Assembly (NCBI RefSeq): GCF_012396235.1 | Contig: NZ_JAAXPA010000018.1 | Coordinates: forward strand, 1 to 64,000 | DNA: 64,000 nt | DNA from: Rhodococcus opacus | GTDB lineage: Bacteria; Actinomycetota; Actinomycetes; Mycobacteriales; Mycobacteriaceae | Direction: 5' to 3' | Part shown: positions 1 through 7,851 of the stretch, in pieces | How the letters are laid out: every line of letters begins with the position of its first letter | Position numbering within the stretch: the stretch's first letter is position 1 | Made by a program: the position numbers and the translations under genes | Notes under the pieces: generated by a model | Seen by the model: the letters and a program-made list of their open reading frames with translations, nothing else | Told to the model about the DNA's origin: nothing | The model's database searches: none

Positions 1-560
1 GCCGTGTCGAGTGGATGCATCTCCAGTTCGGCGACGCGGATGAAGAAGCGGGGCCCGGAGAACGCCGGCTTGTTGTCGTCGTGATCACGGATGACGTGAC
101 AGGTGTTCTGGCAGAGGAAGCACTCGATGCACTTGCGGAATTCCTGCGACCGTTCGACGTCGATCTGCTGCATCCGGTACTCGCCCGGCCCGAGCCCCGG
201 CGGCGGGGTGAACGACGGGATCTCCCGCGCCTTCGCGTAGTTGAACGACACGTCGGTGACGAGATCCCGGATGACCGGGAACGCCCGCAGCGGTGTGACC
301 GTCACCACCTCGTCTTCCGTGAACGTCGACATCCGCGTCATGCACAACAGCCGTGGCTGGCCGTTGATCTCCGCGGAACACGAGCCGCACTTGCCCGCCT
401 TGCAGTTCCATCGCACCGCCAGGTCCGGGGTTTGCGTCGCCTGCAACCGGTGGATGATGTCGAGCACCACCTCACCTTCATTGACGGGAATGGAGTAGTC
501 CTGGAGTGCGCCGCCGTCGGCGTCGCCGCGCCAGACCCGGAACTGCGCGTCGTAACCCAT
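1..560 (-). CDS. sdhB: succinate dehydrogenase iron-sulfur subunit SdhB (C-terminus cut by window edge)
   Basis: Iron-sulfur subunit that passes electrons from the SdhA flavin to the membrane quinone site of succinate dehydrogenase. The first 186 residues are visible. A plant-type [2Fe-2S] cysteine set (C53, C58, C61, C73, context RWNCKAGKCGSC) and the first half of the C-terminal ferredoxin cluster region (C144, C147, C150, C154, context CIECFLCQNTC) can be read. The remaining 3Fe-4S/4Fe-4S cysteines, roughly 60 residues in this family, lie beyond position 1. The ATG start is one base after the sdhA stop codon, so the two are one transcription unit. The sequence resembles the mycobacterial Sdh1 type rather than the enterobacterial type. 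Family assignment is secure; which of two possible Sdh enzymes of the organism it belongs to is inferred from the neighbours. Confidence 0.95.
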   Translation of the reverse strand, partial: MGYDAQFRVWRGDADGGALQDYSIPVNEGEVVLDIIHRLQATQTPDLAVRWNCKAGKCGSCSAEINGQPRLLCMTRMSTFTEDEVVTVTPLRAFPVIRDLVTDVSFNYAKAREIPSFTPPPGLGPGEYRMQQIDVERSQEFRKCIECFLCQNTCHVIRDHDDNKPAFSGPRFFIRVAELEMHPLDT

Positions 561-561
561 C

Positions 562-2496
562 TCAGGCCTTCCTTCCCGGGTGTTCCGCGAGTTCGGCGTC
601 GGTGTAGTACTTGGCCAGTTCGTCGATGTCGAAGAGCTCCAACAGCTCTGCGCGCATCGGGAGCTGGGGCTCGCGGGTGACGGTGACGTCCGGCACCACC
701 GAATCGGGATGCGCGGACATGTCGCCGACCACGCTGCACACCAGCAGAGTGTTGCGCCACTCGGCCTCCATGCTCGGGTGGTCGTCGCGGGTGTGCCCAC
801 CGCGACTTTCCGTGCGCAGCAGAGCCGCCTGCGCGACGCATTCGCTGACCAGCACCATGTTCCGCAGGTCGACGGCGAGGTGCCATCCCGGGTTGAACTG
901 GCGGTGCCCCTCGACCTCCACGCCCCCGATGCGGCCCTTGATCTCCGTGAGTTTCTCCAGGGCACGGACGATCTCGTCTTCCTTCCGGATGATGCCGACG
1001 AGGTCGTTCATGGTCTGCTGCAGTTCGGTGTGGAGCGTGTACGGGTTCTCGGTGGTGCCGCCATCCCCGACCGCGGGATCGAACGGCGACAACAACATCC
1101 GCGCCGCCGCATCGACGGCGTCCGCGGAGACGACCGGCCGTTCCTGCAGCGACTTCACGTACTCCGCCGCCCCCAGTCCGGCGCGACGCCCGAACACGAG
1201 GAGGTCGGACAGCGAGTTGCCGCCGAGCCGGTTGGAGCCGTGCATCCCGCCCGAGCACTCCCCCGCGGCGAACAGACCCGCGACGCTGGAGGACCCGCTG
1301 TCGGGGTCGACCTCGATGCCCCCCATCACGTAATGGCAGGTGGGCCCGACCTCCATCTGCTCCTTGGTGATGTCGACGTCCGCGAGTTCCTTGAACTGGT
1401 GGTACATCGAGGGCAGCCGCCGGACGATCTCGTCGGCGGGCATGCGCGAGGCGATGTCGAGGTACACGCCGCCGTGCGGGGTCTGCCGCCCGGCCTTGAC
1501 CTCGGAGTTGATGGCGCGGGCCACCTCGTCGCGGGGCAGCAGATCCGGTGTGCGGCGGTTGTTGTCGGAATCCTTGTACCAGCCGTCGGCCTCTTCCTCG
1601 GTCTCCGCGTACTGCCCTTTGAAGACCGGCGGGATGTACGAGAACATGAACCGCTCACCCTCGGAGTTCTTCAGGACCCCGCCGTCGCCGCGGACGCCTT
1701 CCGTCACGAGGATGCCCTTGACGCTGGGCGGCCACACCATGCCGGTGGGGTGGAACTGCACGAACTCCATGTTGATGAGGTTGGCGCCTGCGCGCAGGGC
1801 GAGGGCGTGACCGTCGCCGGTGTACTCCCACGAGTTCGACGTCACCTTGAACGACTTGCCGATCCCGCCGGTGGCCATCACGACGGCCGGTGCCTCGAAC
1901 AGAACGAACCGTCCACTCTCGCGCCAGTATCCGAACGCACCCGAGATCCGGTCGCCGTCCTTGGTCAGCTCGGAGATGGTGCACTCGGCGAAGATCTTGA
2001 TCCGGGCCTCGTAGTCGCCGGTGGCGGCGAAATCTTCCTGTTGCAGCGACACGATCTTCTGCTGCATGGTGCGGATCAGTTCGAGTCCGGTGCGGTCACC
2101 GACGTGGGCGAGCCGCGGATACGTGTGACCGCCGAAGTTGCGCTGGCTGATCCGGCCGTCGGGGGTCCGGTCGAACAGGGCGCCGTACGTTTCGAGTTCC
2201 CATACCCGGTCGGGAGCCTCGCGGGCGTGCAGTTCGGCCATTCGCCAATTGTTGAGGAACTTGCCGCCCCGCATCGTGTCCTGGAAATGGGTCTGCCACG
2301 TGTCCTTCTCGTTGGCGTTTCCCATCGCGGCGGCGCAGCCACCCTCCGCCATGACCGTGTGCGCCTTGCCGAACAGCGACTTGCAGACGACGGCGACGGA
2401 CAGGCCCTGTTCCCGGGCCTCGATGACCGCTCGCAGTCCGGCGCCGCCGGCACCGATGACCACGACGTCGTACTGGTGCCGTTCGACTTCCGTCAT
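562..2496 (-). CDS. sdhA: succinate dehydrogenase flavoprotein subunit SdhA
   Basis: Catalytic FAD subunit that oxidises succinate to fumarate in the TCA cycle and respiratory chain. The 644-residue protein begins with a Rossmann dinucleotide fold (VVVIGAGGAGLRA, residues 11-23). His46 in the HTVMAEGG motif is the expected covalent FAD attachment site. The substrate-binding HPTG motif and a late LGGNSLSDLLVFGRRAG segment typical of SdhA/FrdA are present. Length matches the mycobacterial Sdh1 flavoprotein (about 646 residues). The ATG start is preceded by a good ribosome-binding site (GAGGGAG). It lies 21 bases after the membrane-anchor gene and one base before sdhB, in the order anchor-sdhA-sdhB. 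Fumarate reductase activity cannot be excluded from sequence, but the operon type favours aerobic succinate:quinone oxidation. Confidence 0.96.
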   Translation of the reverse strand: MTEVERHQYDVVVIGAGGAGLRAVIEAREQGLSVAVVCKSLFGKAHTVMAEGGCAAAMGNANEKDTWQTHFQDTMRGGKFLNNWRMAELHAREAPDRVWELETYGALFDRTPDGRISQRNFGGHTYPRLAHVGDRTGLELIRTMQQKIVSLQQEDFAATGDYEARIKIFAECTISELTKDGDRISGAFGYWRESGRFVLFEAPAVVMATGGIGKSFKVTSNSWEYTGDGHALALRAGANLINMEFVQFHPTGMVWPPSVKGILVTEGVRGDGGVLKNSEGERFMFSYIPPVFKGQYAETEEEADGWYKDSDNNRRTPDLLPRDEVARAINSEVKAGRQTPHGGVYLDIASRMPADEIVRRLPSMYHQFKELADVDITKEQMEVGPTCHYVMGGIEVDPDSGSSSVAGLFAAGECSGGMHGSNRLGGNSLSDLLVFGRRAGLGAAEYVKSLQERPVVSADAVDAAARMLLSPFDPAVGDGGTTENPYTLHTELQQTMNDLVGIIRKEDEIVRALEKLTEIKGRIGGVEVEGHRQFNPGWHLAVDLRNMVLVSECVAQAALLRTESRGGHTRDDHPSMEAEWRNTLLVCSVVGDMSAHPDSVVPDVTVTREPQLPMRAELLELFDIDELAKYYTDAELAEHPGRKA

Positions 2497-2517
2497 TCCA
2501 CTCCCTCTTCGGTGAAG

Positions 2518-3342
2518 TCAGTTGATCAGGCGCAGGTCGGAGATGGTCCCGCTGGCCACGAGCATCACGTAGAAGTCGGTGACGATCAGTGTGGCGAGGG
2601 TGGTCCAGGCGAGCTGCATGTGCCGGGTGTTCAGTGTGCTGACCCAGGTCCAGAGCCGGTATCGGATCGGGTGCTTGGAGAAGTGGGTGAGCCTGCCGCC
2701 GGTGACATGCCTACAGGAATGGCACGAGACGGTGTACGCCCAGAGCAGGATCACGTTGCAGACCATGATGAGTGTGCCGAGCCCGATTCCGAATCCGCCG
2801 TCGGCGCCGTGGAACGCGCGGATCGCGTCGTACGTGTTGATCAGCGAGACGACGAGTGCGACGTAGAAGAAGTAGCGGTGTGCGTTCTGGACGATCAGCG
2901 GCAGGCGCGTCTCACCGGTGTAGGTTCGATGGGGCTCCGCGACCGCGCACGCGGGCGGCGAGAACCATACCGACCGGTAATAGGCCTTGCGGTAGTAGTA
3001 GCAGGTGAGCCGGAAGCCGAGCAGGAACGGCAGCACCAGGAACCCGAGCGGGATGATCATCGGCAACTCGCCGATGGGTGTCCCGAAGTCGCTCGAACCG
3101 GGCACACACGAATCGCTCAGGCACGGCGAGTAGAACGGCGTCAGGTAGTGATAGTCCTCGACGAAGTACGCGGTGCGGACCCACGACCGGACCGATGCGT
3201 ACACCACGAAGACGGACAGGCCGAGCACCGTCAGCAGCGGGGCGAGCCACCACCGGTCGGTGCGGAGCGTGCGTTCCGCGATCCGGGCACGCGTCGGCGC
3301 CCCCACACCGGCACTTTCGGGATTCTTCGGCGGCGCGCTCAT
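2518..3342 (-). CDS. sdhC: succinate dehydrogenase membrane-anchor subunit (Sdh1 type)
   Basis: A 274-residue membrane protein encoded directly upstream of sdhA. About five hydrophobic segments are visible (near residues 30-52, 95-117, 155-175, 195-215 and 245-265), with several histidines at helix ends (for example SCHSCRHV) that could ligate heme. Length and position match the single membrane anchor of the mycobacterial Sdh1 operon, which replaces separate SdhC and SdhD subunits. The start chosen is the ATG whose last bases overlap the stop of the upstream 94-residue gene (ATGA), giving an N-terminus MSAPPKNPE; an in-frame start 17 codons upstream would overlap that gene more. The anchor role follows from context and topology; the primary sequence itself has no motif I can name with certainty. 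Confidence 0.88.
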   Translation of the reverse strand: MSAPPKNPESAGVGAPTRARIAERTLRTDRWWLAPLLTVLGLSVFVVYASVRSWVRTAYFVEDYHYLTPFYSPCLSDSCVPGSSDFGTPIGELPMIIPLGFLVLPFLLGFRLTCYYYRKAYYRSVWFSPPACAVAEPHRTYTGETRLPLIVQNAHRYFFYVALVVSLINTYDAIRAFHGADGGFGIGLGTLIMVCNVILLWAYTVSCHSCRHVTGGRLTHFSKHPIRYRLWTWVSTLNTRHMQLAWTTLATLIVTDFYVMLVASGTISDLRLIN

Positions 3343-3623
3343 CCGCGCTCGTAGTGGAGCCCGCCCAGCCCCTCGTCGTCGACACCGAGCCACATCGACG
3401 CGTCGTACGGGGTGTCCGACACCTTGATTCGCTCCACCGGTTCCCGGTGGACGACGTTCGGTGGCGAGGAGTCGAGGTCCCGCGCGTCGATCTCGAGCCG
3501 CTCCAGATCGTTGCTCAGTCGCCGCACGGATGCGGCGTCGCCGTACATCGATCGCAACGAACCGACAGCGCGCCGAAGGCGGTCGATGGTGCGATTCAAT
3601 TCGAGCATTTCGGAGGTCGACAT
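3339..3623 (-). CDS. small conserved protein at the head of the sdh operon
   Basis: A 94-residue protein of unknown function. The first half ([20 protein letters not shown] onward) is charged and heptad-like and probably forms a short coiled coil; the second half is polar and ends [10 protein letters not shown]. No signal peptide or membrane segment is seen. The ATG start is preceded by a strong ribosome-binding site (GGGAGGGG). Its stop overlaps the membrane-anchor start (ATGA), so it is the first gene of the sdh transcription unit. Mycobacteria keep an equally small uncharacterised gene in the same place. This makes an assembly, stability or regulatory role in succinate dehydrogenase plausible, but that is inference only. 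Confidence 0.85.
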   Translation of the reverse strand: MSTSEMLELNRTIDRLRRAVGSLRSMYGDAASVRRLSNDLERLEIDARDLDSSPPNVVHREPVERIKVSDTPYDASMWLGVDDEGLGGLHYERG

Positions 3624-3796
3624 GTGACCCCTCCCAACCCAGCCGGATGTAGCCGTGACACGAATCACACTACCGACATTCGGAGGGGACGGTGCAGCTT
3701 TCGGAACCTCGGAAACTCCGTGGCGATGAATTTCGCGGGGCGGCCGAGTCCATATCTGCAGGACCACCGACAACGCACACCCACCGGGAGGACATC

Positions 3797-4183
3797 ATGG
3801 CCGACGCCACGATCGGAAGCATCCTGCTCGCCAGCACTCAGCCCGACCGACTACGGGACTGGTACACCGCCGCGTTCTCGCCGAAGGTCGAACGCACCCC
3901 CGGCGAGCCGGGCTACGACGTCCTCGACTTCGACGGCTTCTACATCATGCTCGACCGGCGTGACGACGTCGGCGACACGAATCCCGAACCCGGACGCGTA
4001 CTCCTCAACGTCGAGGTCACCGACGCCCGCGCCGCAGCAGACCGGATCGACGAACTCGGCGCGACGTGGCTGTCCCCGCTCGAGGATCGTGACGGCAGCT
4101 GGTTCGGCACCGCCGTGGACCCCGACGGCAACTACGTCCAGATCATCCAGCTCAGCGCGCAGGCGCGGGCCGAGATGTCCTGA
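3797..4183 (+). CDS. VOC (glyoxalase/bleomycin resistance) superfamily protein, copy 1
   Basis: A 128-residue single-domain protein with the beta-alpha-beta-beta-beta pattern of the vicinal oxygen chelate fold. It opens with an alpha-helical [14 protein letters not shown] segment after the first strand and closes with [17 protein letters not shown], the typical last strand of the family. The start is the ATG following GGGAGGACATC, a good ribosome-binding site. It lies 25 bases upstream of a second VOC gene on the same strand. Single VOC domains of this length normally dimerise to make an active site, so the two products could form homo- or heterodimers. Substrate is unknown; glyoxalase, dioxygenase and drug-binding members share this fold. 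Confidence 0.85.
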   Translation: MADATIGSILLASTQPDRLRDWYTAAFSPKVERTPGEPGYDVLDFDGFYIMLDRRDDVGDTNPEPGRVLLNVEVTDARAAADRIDELGATWLSPLEDRDGSWFGTAVDPDGNYVQIIQLSAQARAEMS

Positions 4184-4208
4184 TCGACAGCACGGAAAGA
4201 GAACAGCC

Positions 4209-4583
4209 ATGTTGAGCAATGCGAGAGCATTCAGCGGATTCGCCGTCGACGACATCGCCGCGGCCAAGTCCTTCTACACCGACGCCCTGGGCCTCGAGGT
4301 CACCGAAGAGGAGATGGGCCTGCTGGGCCTGCACCTCCCCCAGGGGCCAGTGGTGCTGATCTATCCCAAACCCGACCACACGCCGGCGACGTTCACCATC
4401 CTGAACTTCGCCGTCGACGACGTCGAGAAGGCCGTCGACGCGCTCACCGAGCGCGGGATCCGGTTCCTGCGGTACGACGGTTTCGATCAGGACGACAAGG
4501 GAATCATGCGCGGCAACGGTCCCGACATCGCCTGGTTCACCGACCCCGCCGGCAACGTGCTGTCGGTGCTCGCCGAATCCTGA
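4209..4583 (+). CDS. VOC superfamily protein, copy 2
   Basis: A 124-residue single VOC domain. It begins [20 protein letters not shown], where the first strand and helix ([16 protein letters not shown]) are characteristic, and ends [15 protein letters not shown]. The ATG is preceded by a GAAAGAG ribosome-binding site. It is only 25 bases downstream of the first VOC gene and probably co-transcribed. The two proteins are distinct in sequence, so this is not a recent tandem duplication. The gene converges on bioD with a 10-base gap. No specific substrate can be inferred. Confidence 0.85.
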   Translation: MLSNARAFSGFAVDDIAAAKSFYTDALGLEVTEEEMGLLGLHLPQGPVVLIYPKPDHTPATFTILNFAVDDVEKAVDALTERGIRFLRYDGFDQDDKGIMRGNGPDIAWFTDPAGNVLSVLAES

Positions 4584-4593
4584 CCGCCCCAGC

Positions 4594-5289
4594 TCAGAGC
4601 CCCGTGAGCGTCGCCTTCAGCCAGGTGCCGTCGAACCACGTGGACGCGGCCGCGCCGAACGACGCGGAGCCGAGGCGTCCGCTGCCCGCGGGCACCGAGC
4701 CGACGACGTCGACCCCGGTCACGGCGGGCAGGTCGTCGAGATTGCACCGCTCGGCGAGCCCGGGCTCGTCCGGCCACGACCCGATCACCGTTCCGGCGCA
4801 GGCGAGACCGGCCGACGACAGTGCCCGGATCGTGAGCTCGGTGTGGTTGAGCGTGCCGAGCCCGGCCGCGGCGACCACGACAGCCGGTGCGTCGAGGGCG
4901 CGCGCGAGATCGACGAGCGTGAAGCCCTCGGCGCCCAATCGCACCAGCAGGCCGCCCGCACCCTCGACGAGCACCAGATCGTGCCGGTCGTCGAGTGCGC
5001 GGACCGTCTCGACGACGTCGGCGCACCGCAGCATCGGCTGCCCGCTGCGCCGGGCCGCGGTGTCGGGGGCGAGTGGTTCGGGGTAGCGGGCCAGCTCCAC
5101 CACCGCCGTCACGCCGGACAGTCGGGTCACCTCGGCCAGATCGCCCGGTTCTCCCGGGGCGACGCCGGTCTGCGCGGGCTTGCACACCGCCACGGACAGG
5201 CCGGCCTCGCGTGCAGCCGCCGCAAGCGCCGCCGTGACCACCGTCTTACCGATATCCGTCGACGTGCCGGTGACCACCAGGATGCTCAC
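4594..5289 (-). CDS. bioD: dethiobiotin synthetase BioD
   Basis: ATP-dependent carboxylation of 7,8-diaminopelargonate to dethiobiotin, the third step of the biotin ring pathway, in the cytoplasm. The 231-residue protein begins with the P-loop GTSTDIGKT at residues 8-16 and has the family motifs CKPAQTG (substrate Lys) and VEGAGGLLV. The GTG start at 5289 overlaps the bioF stop codon (GTGA), indicating translational coupling bioF to bioD; a long upstream extension in this frame runs antisense-like through bioF and was discarded. bioA lies divergently upstream of bioF, as in mycobacteria where bioA, bioF and bioD are neighbours. Confidence 0.95.
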   Translation of the reverse strand: MSILVVTGTSTDIGKTVVTAALAAAAREAGLSVAVCKPAQTGVAPGEPGDLAEVTRLSGVTAVVELARYPEPLAPDTAARRSGQPMLRCADVVETVRALDDRHDLVLVEGAGGLLVRLGAEGFTLVDLARALDAPAVVVAAAGLGTLNHTELTIRALSSAGLACAGTVIGSWPDEPGLAERCNLDDLPAVTGVDVVGSVPAGSGRLGSASFGAAASTWFDGTWLKATLTGL

Positions 5290-6437
5290 GCCGACGCTCC
5301 CGCCAGGACGTCGGTCAGCACGGCTTCGATCCGCGCCAGTTCGTCCGCGTCGAGCGTCGCGCGCGCCGTGAGCCGCAGACGCGACGTGCCCTCCGGCACC
5401 GACGGGGGCCGGAAGCAGCCGACGTGCAGTCCCTGTTCGCGGCAGGCGGCTGCGGCGTCGACGGCGCGTTGCGGGTCGCCGAGGATCACGGAGACGACGG
5501 CGGACTCGGGTGCCCCTGCTCCGGTGAACCGCGCGAGATCCCGCGCACGGTCCAGGACGGACTCGGCGCGGTGCGGTTCCCGCCGCAGAACGGCGAGTGC
5601 CGCCCGCGCCGCGCCGACGGCCGCGGGGGCCAGTCCGGTGTCGAAGATGAACGTGCGCGCGGCGTCGACGAGATGCGCACGCACCTTCTCCGACGCCAGC
5701 ACCGCACCGCCCTGACTGGCCAGCGACTTCGACAGCGTGGCCGTGACGACGATGTCGGGTTCGCCGGCGAGCCCCACCTCGTGCACGAGTCCGCGGCCCC
5801 CTGCGCCGCGGACTCCGACGCCGTGCGCCTCGTCCACGACGAGGAACGCCCCGTGGTCGCGGCACACCCGGTGGAGGTCGACGAGGGGTGCGAGATCACC
5901 GTCCGCGCTGAACACCGAATCGGTGACGACCAGCGCCCGCTCCTCCGTCCGGGTGGCCAGTGCGCTGCGGACGAAGTCGAGATCGGCGTGCGGTGCGACG
6001 GCCACGCGGGCCCGGGACAGGCGGCACGCGTCGACCAGCGACGCGTGGCTGCCCGCGTCGGAGACGATCAGCGATCCGGCGCCGGACAGTGCGGTGACGG
6101 CACCGAGATTCGCGGTGTAACCGGAGGAGAACACCAGCCCGGCCTCGGCGCCGACGAACTCGGCGAGTTCCGTCTCGAGCAGTTCGTGTTCGGTGGTCGA
6201 TCCCGTGACCAGACGCGAGCCGGTGGCCCCCGCACCCCAGCGGCGCAGCGCGGTCATCGCGCCGTGCAGCACCTCCGGGTGCCGTACGAGTCCGAGGTAG
6301 TCGTTGGATGCCAGATCGATGAGCGCGTTGCCCGGCGCGCGTGGACGCAACTCGCGGCGCAGTCCCGCGGCGCGCCGCTGGTCCTCGACGTCGTCGAGCC
6401 AGGTGGTGAAGGTGCGGTCGGTACTCACCCCCGGCAC
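5286..6437 (-). CDS. bioF: 8-amino-7-oxononanoate synthase BioF
   Basis: PLP enzyme condensing pimeloyl thioester with L-alanine to 8-amino-7-oxononanoate, the first committed biotin step. The 383-residue protein shows the family landmarks SNDYLGL (44-50), the cofactor Asp/His region DEAHGVG (about 202-208) and the Schiff-base lysine K237 in [12 protein letters not shown]. Length is normal. The ATG at 6437 is used here; a GTG three codons later is an alternative. It is divergent from bioA with a 68-base gap that must hold both promoters, and overlaps bioD by four bases. All catalytic residues are present, so it looks functional. Confidence 0.95.
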   Translation of the reverse strand: MPGVSTDRTFTTWLDDVEDQRRAAGLRRELRPRAPGNALIDLASNDYLGLVRHPEVLHGAMTALRRWGAGATGSRLVTGSTTEHELLETELAEFVGAEAGLVFSSGYTANLGAVTALSGAGSLIVSDAGSHASLVDACRLSRARVAVAPHADLDFVRSALATRTEERALVVTDSVFSADGDLAPLVDLHRVCRDHGAFLVVDEAHGVGVRGAGGRGLVHEVGLAGEPDIVVTATLSKSLASQGGAVLASEKVRAHLVDAARTFIFDTGLAPAAVGAARAALAVLRREPHRAESVLDRARDLARFTGAGAPESAVVSVILGDPQRAVDAAAACREQGLHVGCFRPPSVPEGTSRLRLTARATLDADELARIEAVLTDVLAGASA

Positions 6438-6505
6438 GATACGCGACTTGAACGGTGTTCAACCCGGGTGGGCCCGGTTTTCTTCGGGTGGCTAGGGTCG
6501 AGACC

Positions 6506-7800
6506 GTGACCTCCCCGAGCCTGTCCGTCGACGACATCACGTCCCTCGATGCCTCGCTGCTCTGGCATCCGTACGGCGCCTTCCCCGCCTCGACCACCCC
6601 GCTCGTGGTGGCCGAGGCGAGCGGGACGCGCCTCACTCTCGCCGACGGACGTGAACTCGTCGACGGCATGAGTTCGTGGTGGGCCGCGGTCCACGGCTAC
6701 CGGCATCCCGTCCTCGACGCGGCGGCGACGGCGCAGCTCGGGCGGATGAGCCACGTGATGTTCGGCGGGCTCACCCACGAACCGGCCGCGCGACTGGCCC
6801 AGCTGCTCGTGGAGATCACCCCGGACGGACTCGACAAGGTGTTCCTCGCCGATTCCGGTTCGGTGTCCGTAGAGGTCGCCGTCAAGATGTGCCTGCAGTA
6901 CTGGCGCAGTCGCGGCAGGCCGGAGCGACACCGGCTGCTCACCTGGCGCGGCGGGTATCACGGCGACACGTCGCCCCGATGAGCGTCTGCGACCCGGACG
7001 GCGGCATGCACTCCCTGTGGACGGACGTCCTGGCACGGCAGGTCTTCGCCGGACCCCCGCCCCGCGAGTTCGACCCGCGGTACGTCGCAGAGTTCGAGCG
7101 TCTGGTGGCCTCCCACTCCGACGAACTGGCGGCCGTCATCGTGGAACCGGTGGTGCAGGGCGCCGGTGGCATGCGCTTCCACGACCCCCGGTACCTGTCG
7201 GAGCTGCGGCGGATCTGCGACGAGCACGGGCTCCTGCTGGTGTTCGACGAGATCGCGACCGGTTTCGGCCGCACCGGCGAGCTGTTCGCCGCGGACCACG
7301 CCGGCGCCCGACCCGACATCATGTGCGTCGGCAAGGCCCTCACCGGCGGGTACATGACCCTCGCGGCGACGCTCTGTTCCACCGACGTCGCCGAGACGAT
7401 CAGCGCCGGGGACGCCGGCGGGCTGATGCACGGTCCCACGTTCATGGCCAACCCGCTCGCCTGTGCCGTCGCGGTGGCGTCGATCGAACTCCTGCTGTCG
7501 CGCGACTGGCGAGGCGAGGTCGAGGCCGTGCGCCGCGAACTCGAATCGGGACTCGCACCGGCCCGGGAACTCCCCGGCGTCCGGGACGTCCGGGTGCTCG
7601 GCGCGATCGGCGTGATCGAACTCGCCGAACCCGTCGACATGCGTGCCGCCACCGACGCCGCGGTGGCCGCCGGGGTCTGGTTGCGGCCGTTCCGGAACCT
7701 GATCTACGCGATGCCGCCGTACGTGTGCACCAGCGAGGACGTGCGGAAGATCACAACCGGAATGCTTGCTGCCGCACGGAGCTCCACCCCGGGCCGATAG
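6506..7800 (+). pseudogene. bioA: adenosylmethionine-8-amino-7-oxononanoate aminotransferase BioA, frameshifted
   Basis: BioA transfers the amino group of S-adenosylmethionine to 8-amino-7-oxononanoate. The reading frame opens at GTG 6506 and encodes a good BioA N-terminus ([22 protein letters not shown]) up to WRGGYHGDT, then hits TGA at 6980-6982. The remainder continues without interruption in the next frame from [11 protein letters not shown] to the stop at 7798-7800. It includes the PLP motif [11 protein letters not shown] and the catalytic lysine in [10 protein letters not shown]. Adding one base after 6970 (ACG TTC GCC CCG ATG instead of ACG TCG CCC CGA TGA) restores the family sequence [12 protein letters not shown] and a protein of about 431 residues, the normal length. 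No slippery heptamer is seen. So it is either a real one-base deletion that breaks biotin synthesis or a sequencing error; everything else about the gene looks intact. Confidence 0.85.
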
Positions 7801-7840
7801 CCCGCTCTCGTCGAGCTGAGAGCGACGCGAACGCGGGCTA
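7798..7840. terminator. compound hairpin overlapping the bioA stop codon
   Basis: Outer arms TAGCCCGC (7798-7805) and GCGGGCTA (7833-7840) pair perfectly. Between them GCTCTC (7804-7809) and GAGAGC (7818-7823) form a competing inner stem. There is no T-run. It separates bioA from glgX (start 7852) and could work as a weak terminator or a structured leader for glgX, which has no clear ribosome-binding site. Confidence 0.4.
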
Positions 7841-7851
7841 GTGTTCTCGGT

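Noticed and set aside
580..3354. 924-codon open frame on the plus strand
   Set aside because: It is antisense to sdhA and the anchor gene. The product is Arg/His/Asp/Val-rich without domains, as expected for the complement of GC-rich coding DNA.
6962..6985. Programmed ribosomal frameshift in bioA
   Set aside because: No slippery heptamer, no shifty stop context and no family precedent; a one-base indel explains the data more simply.
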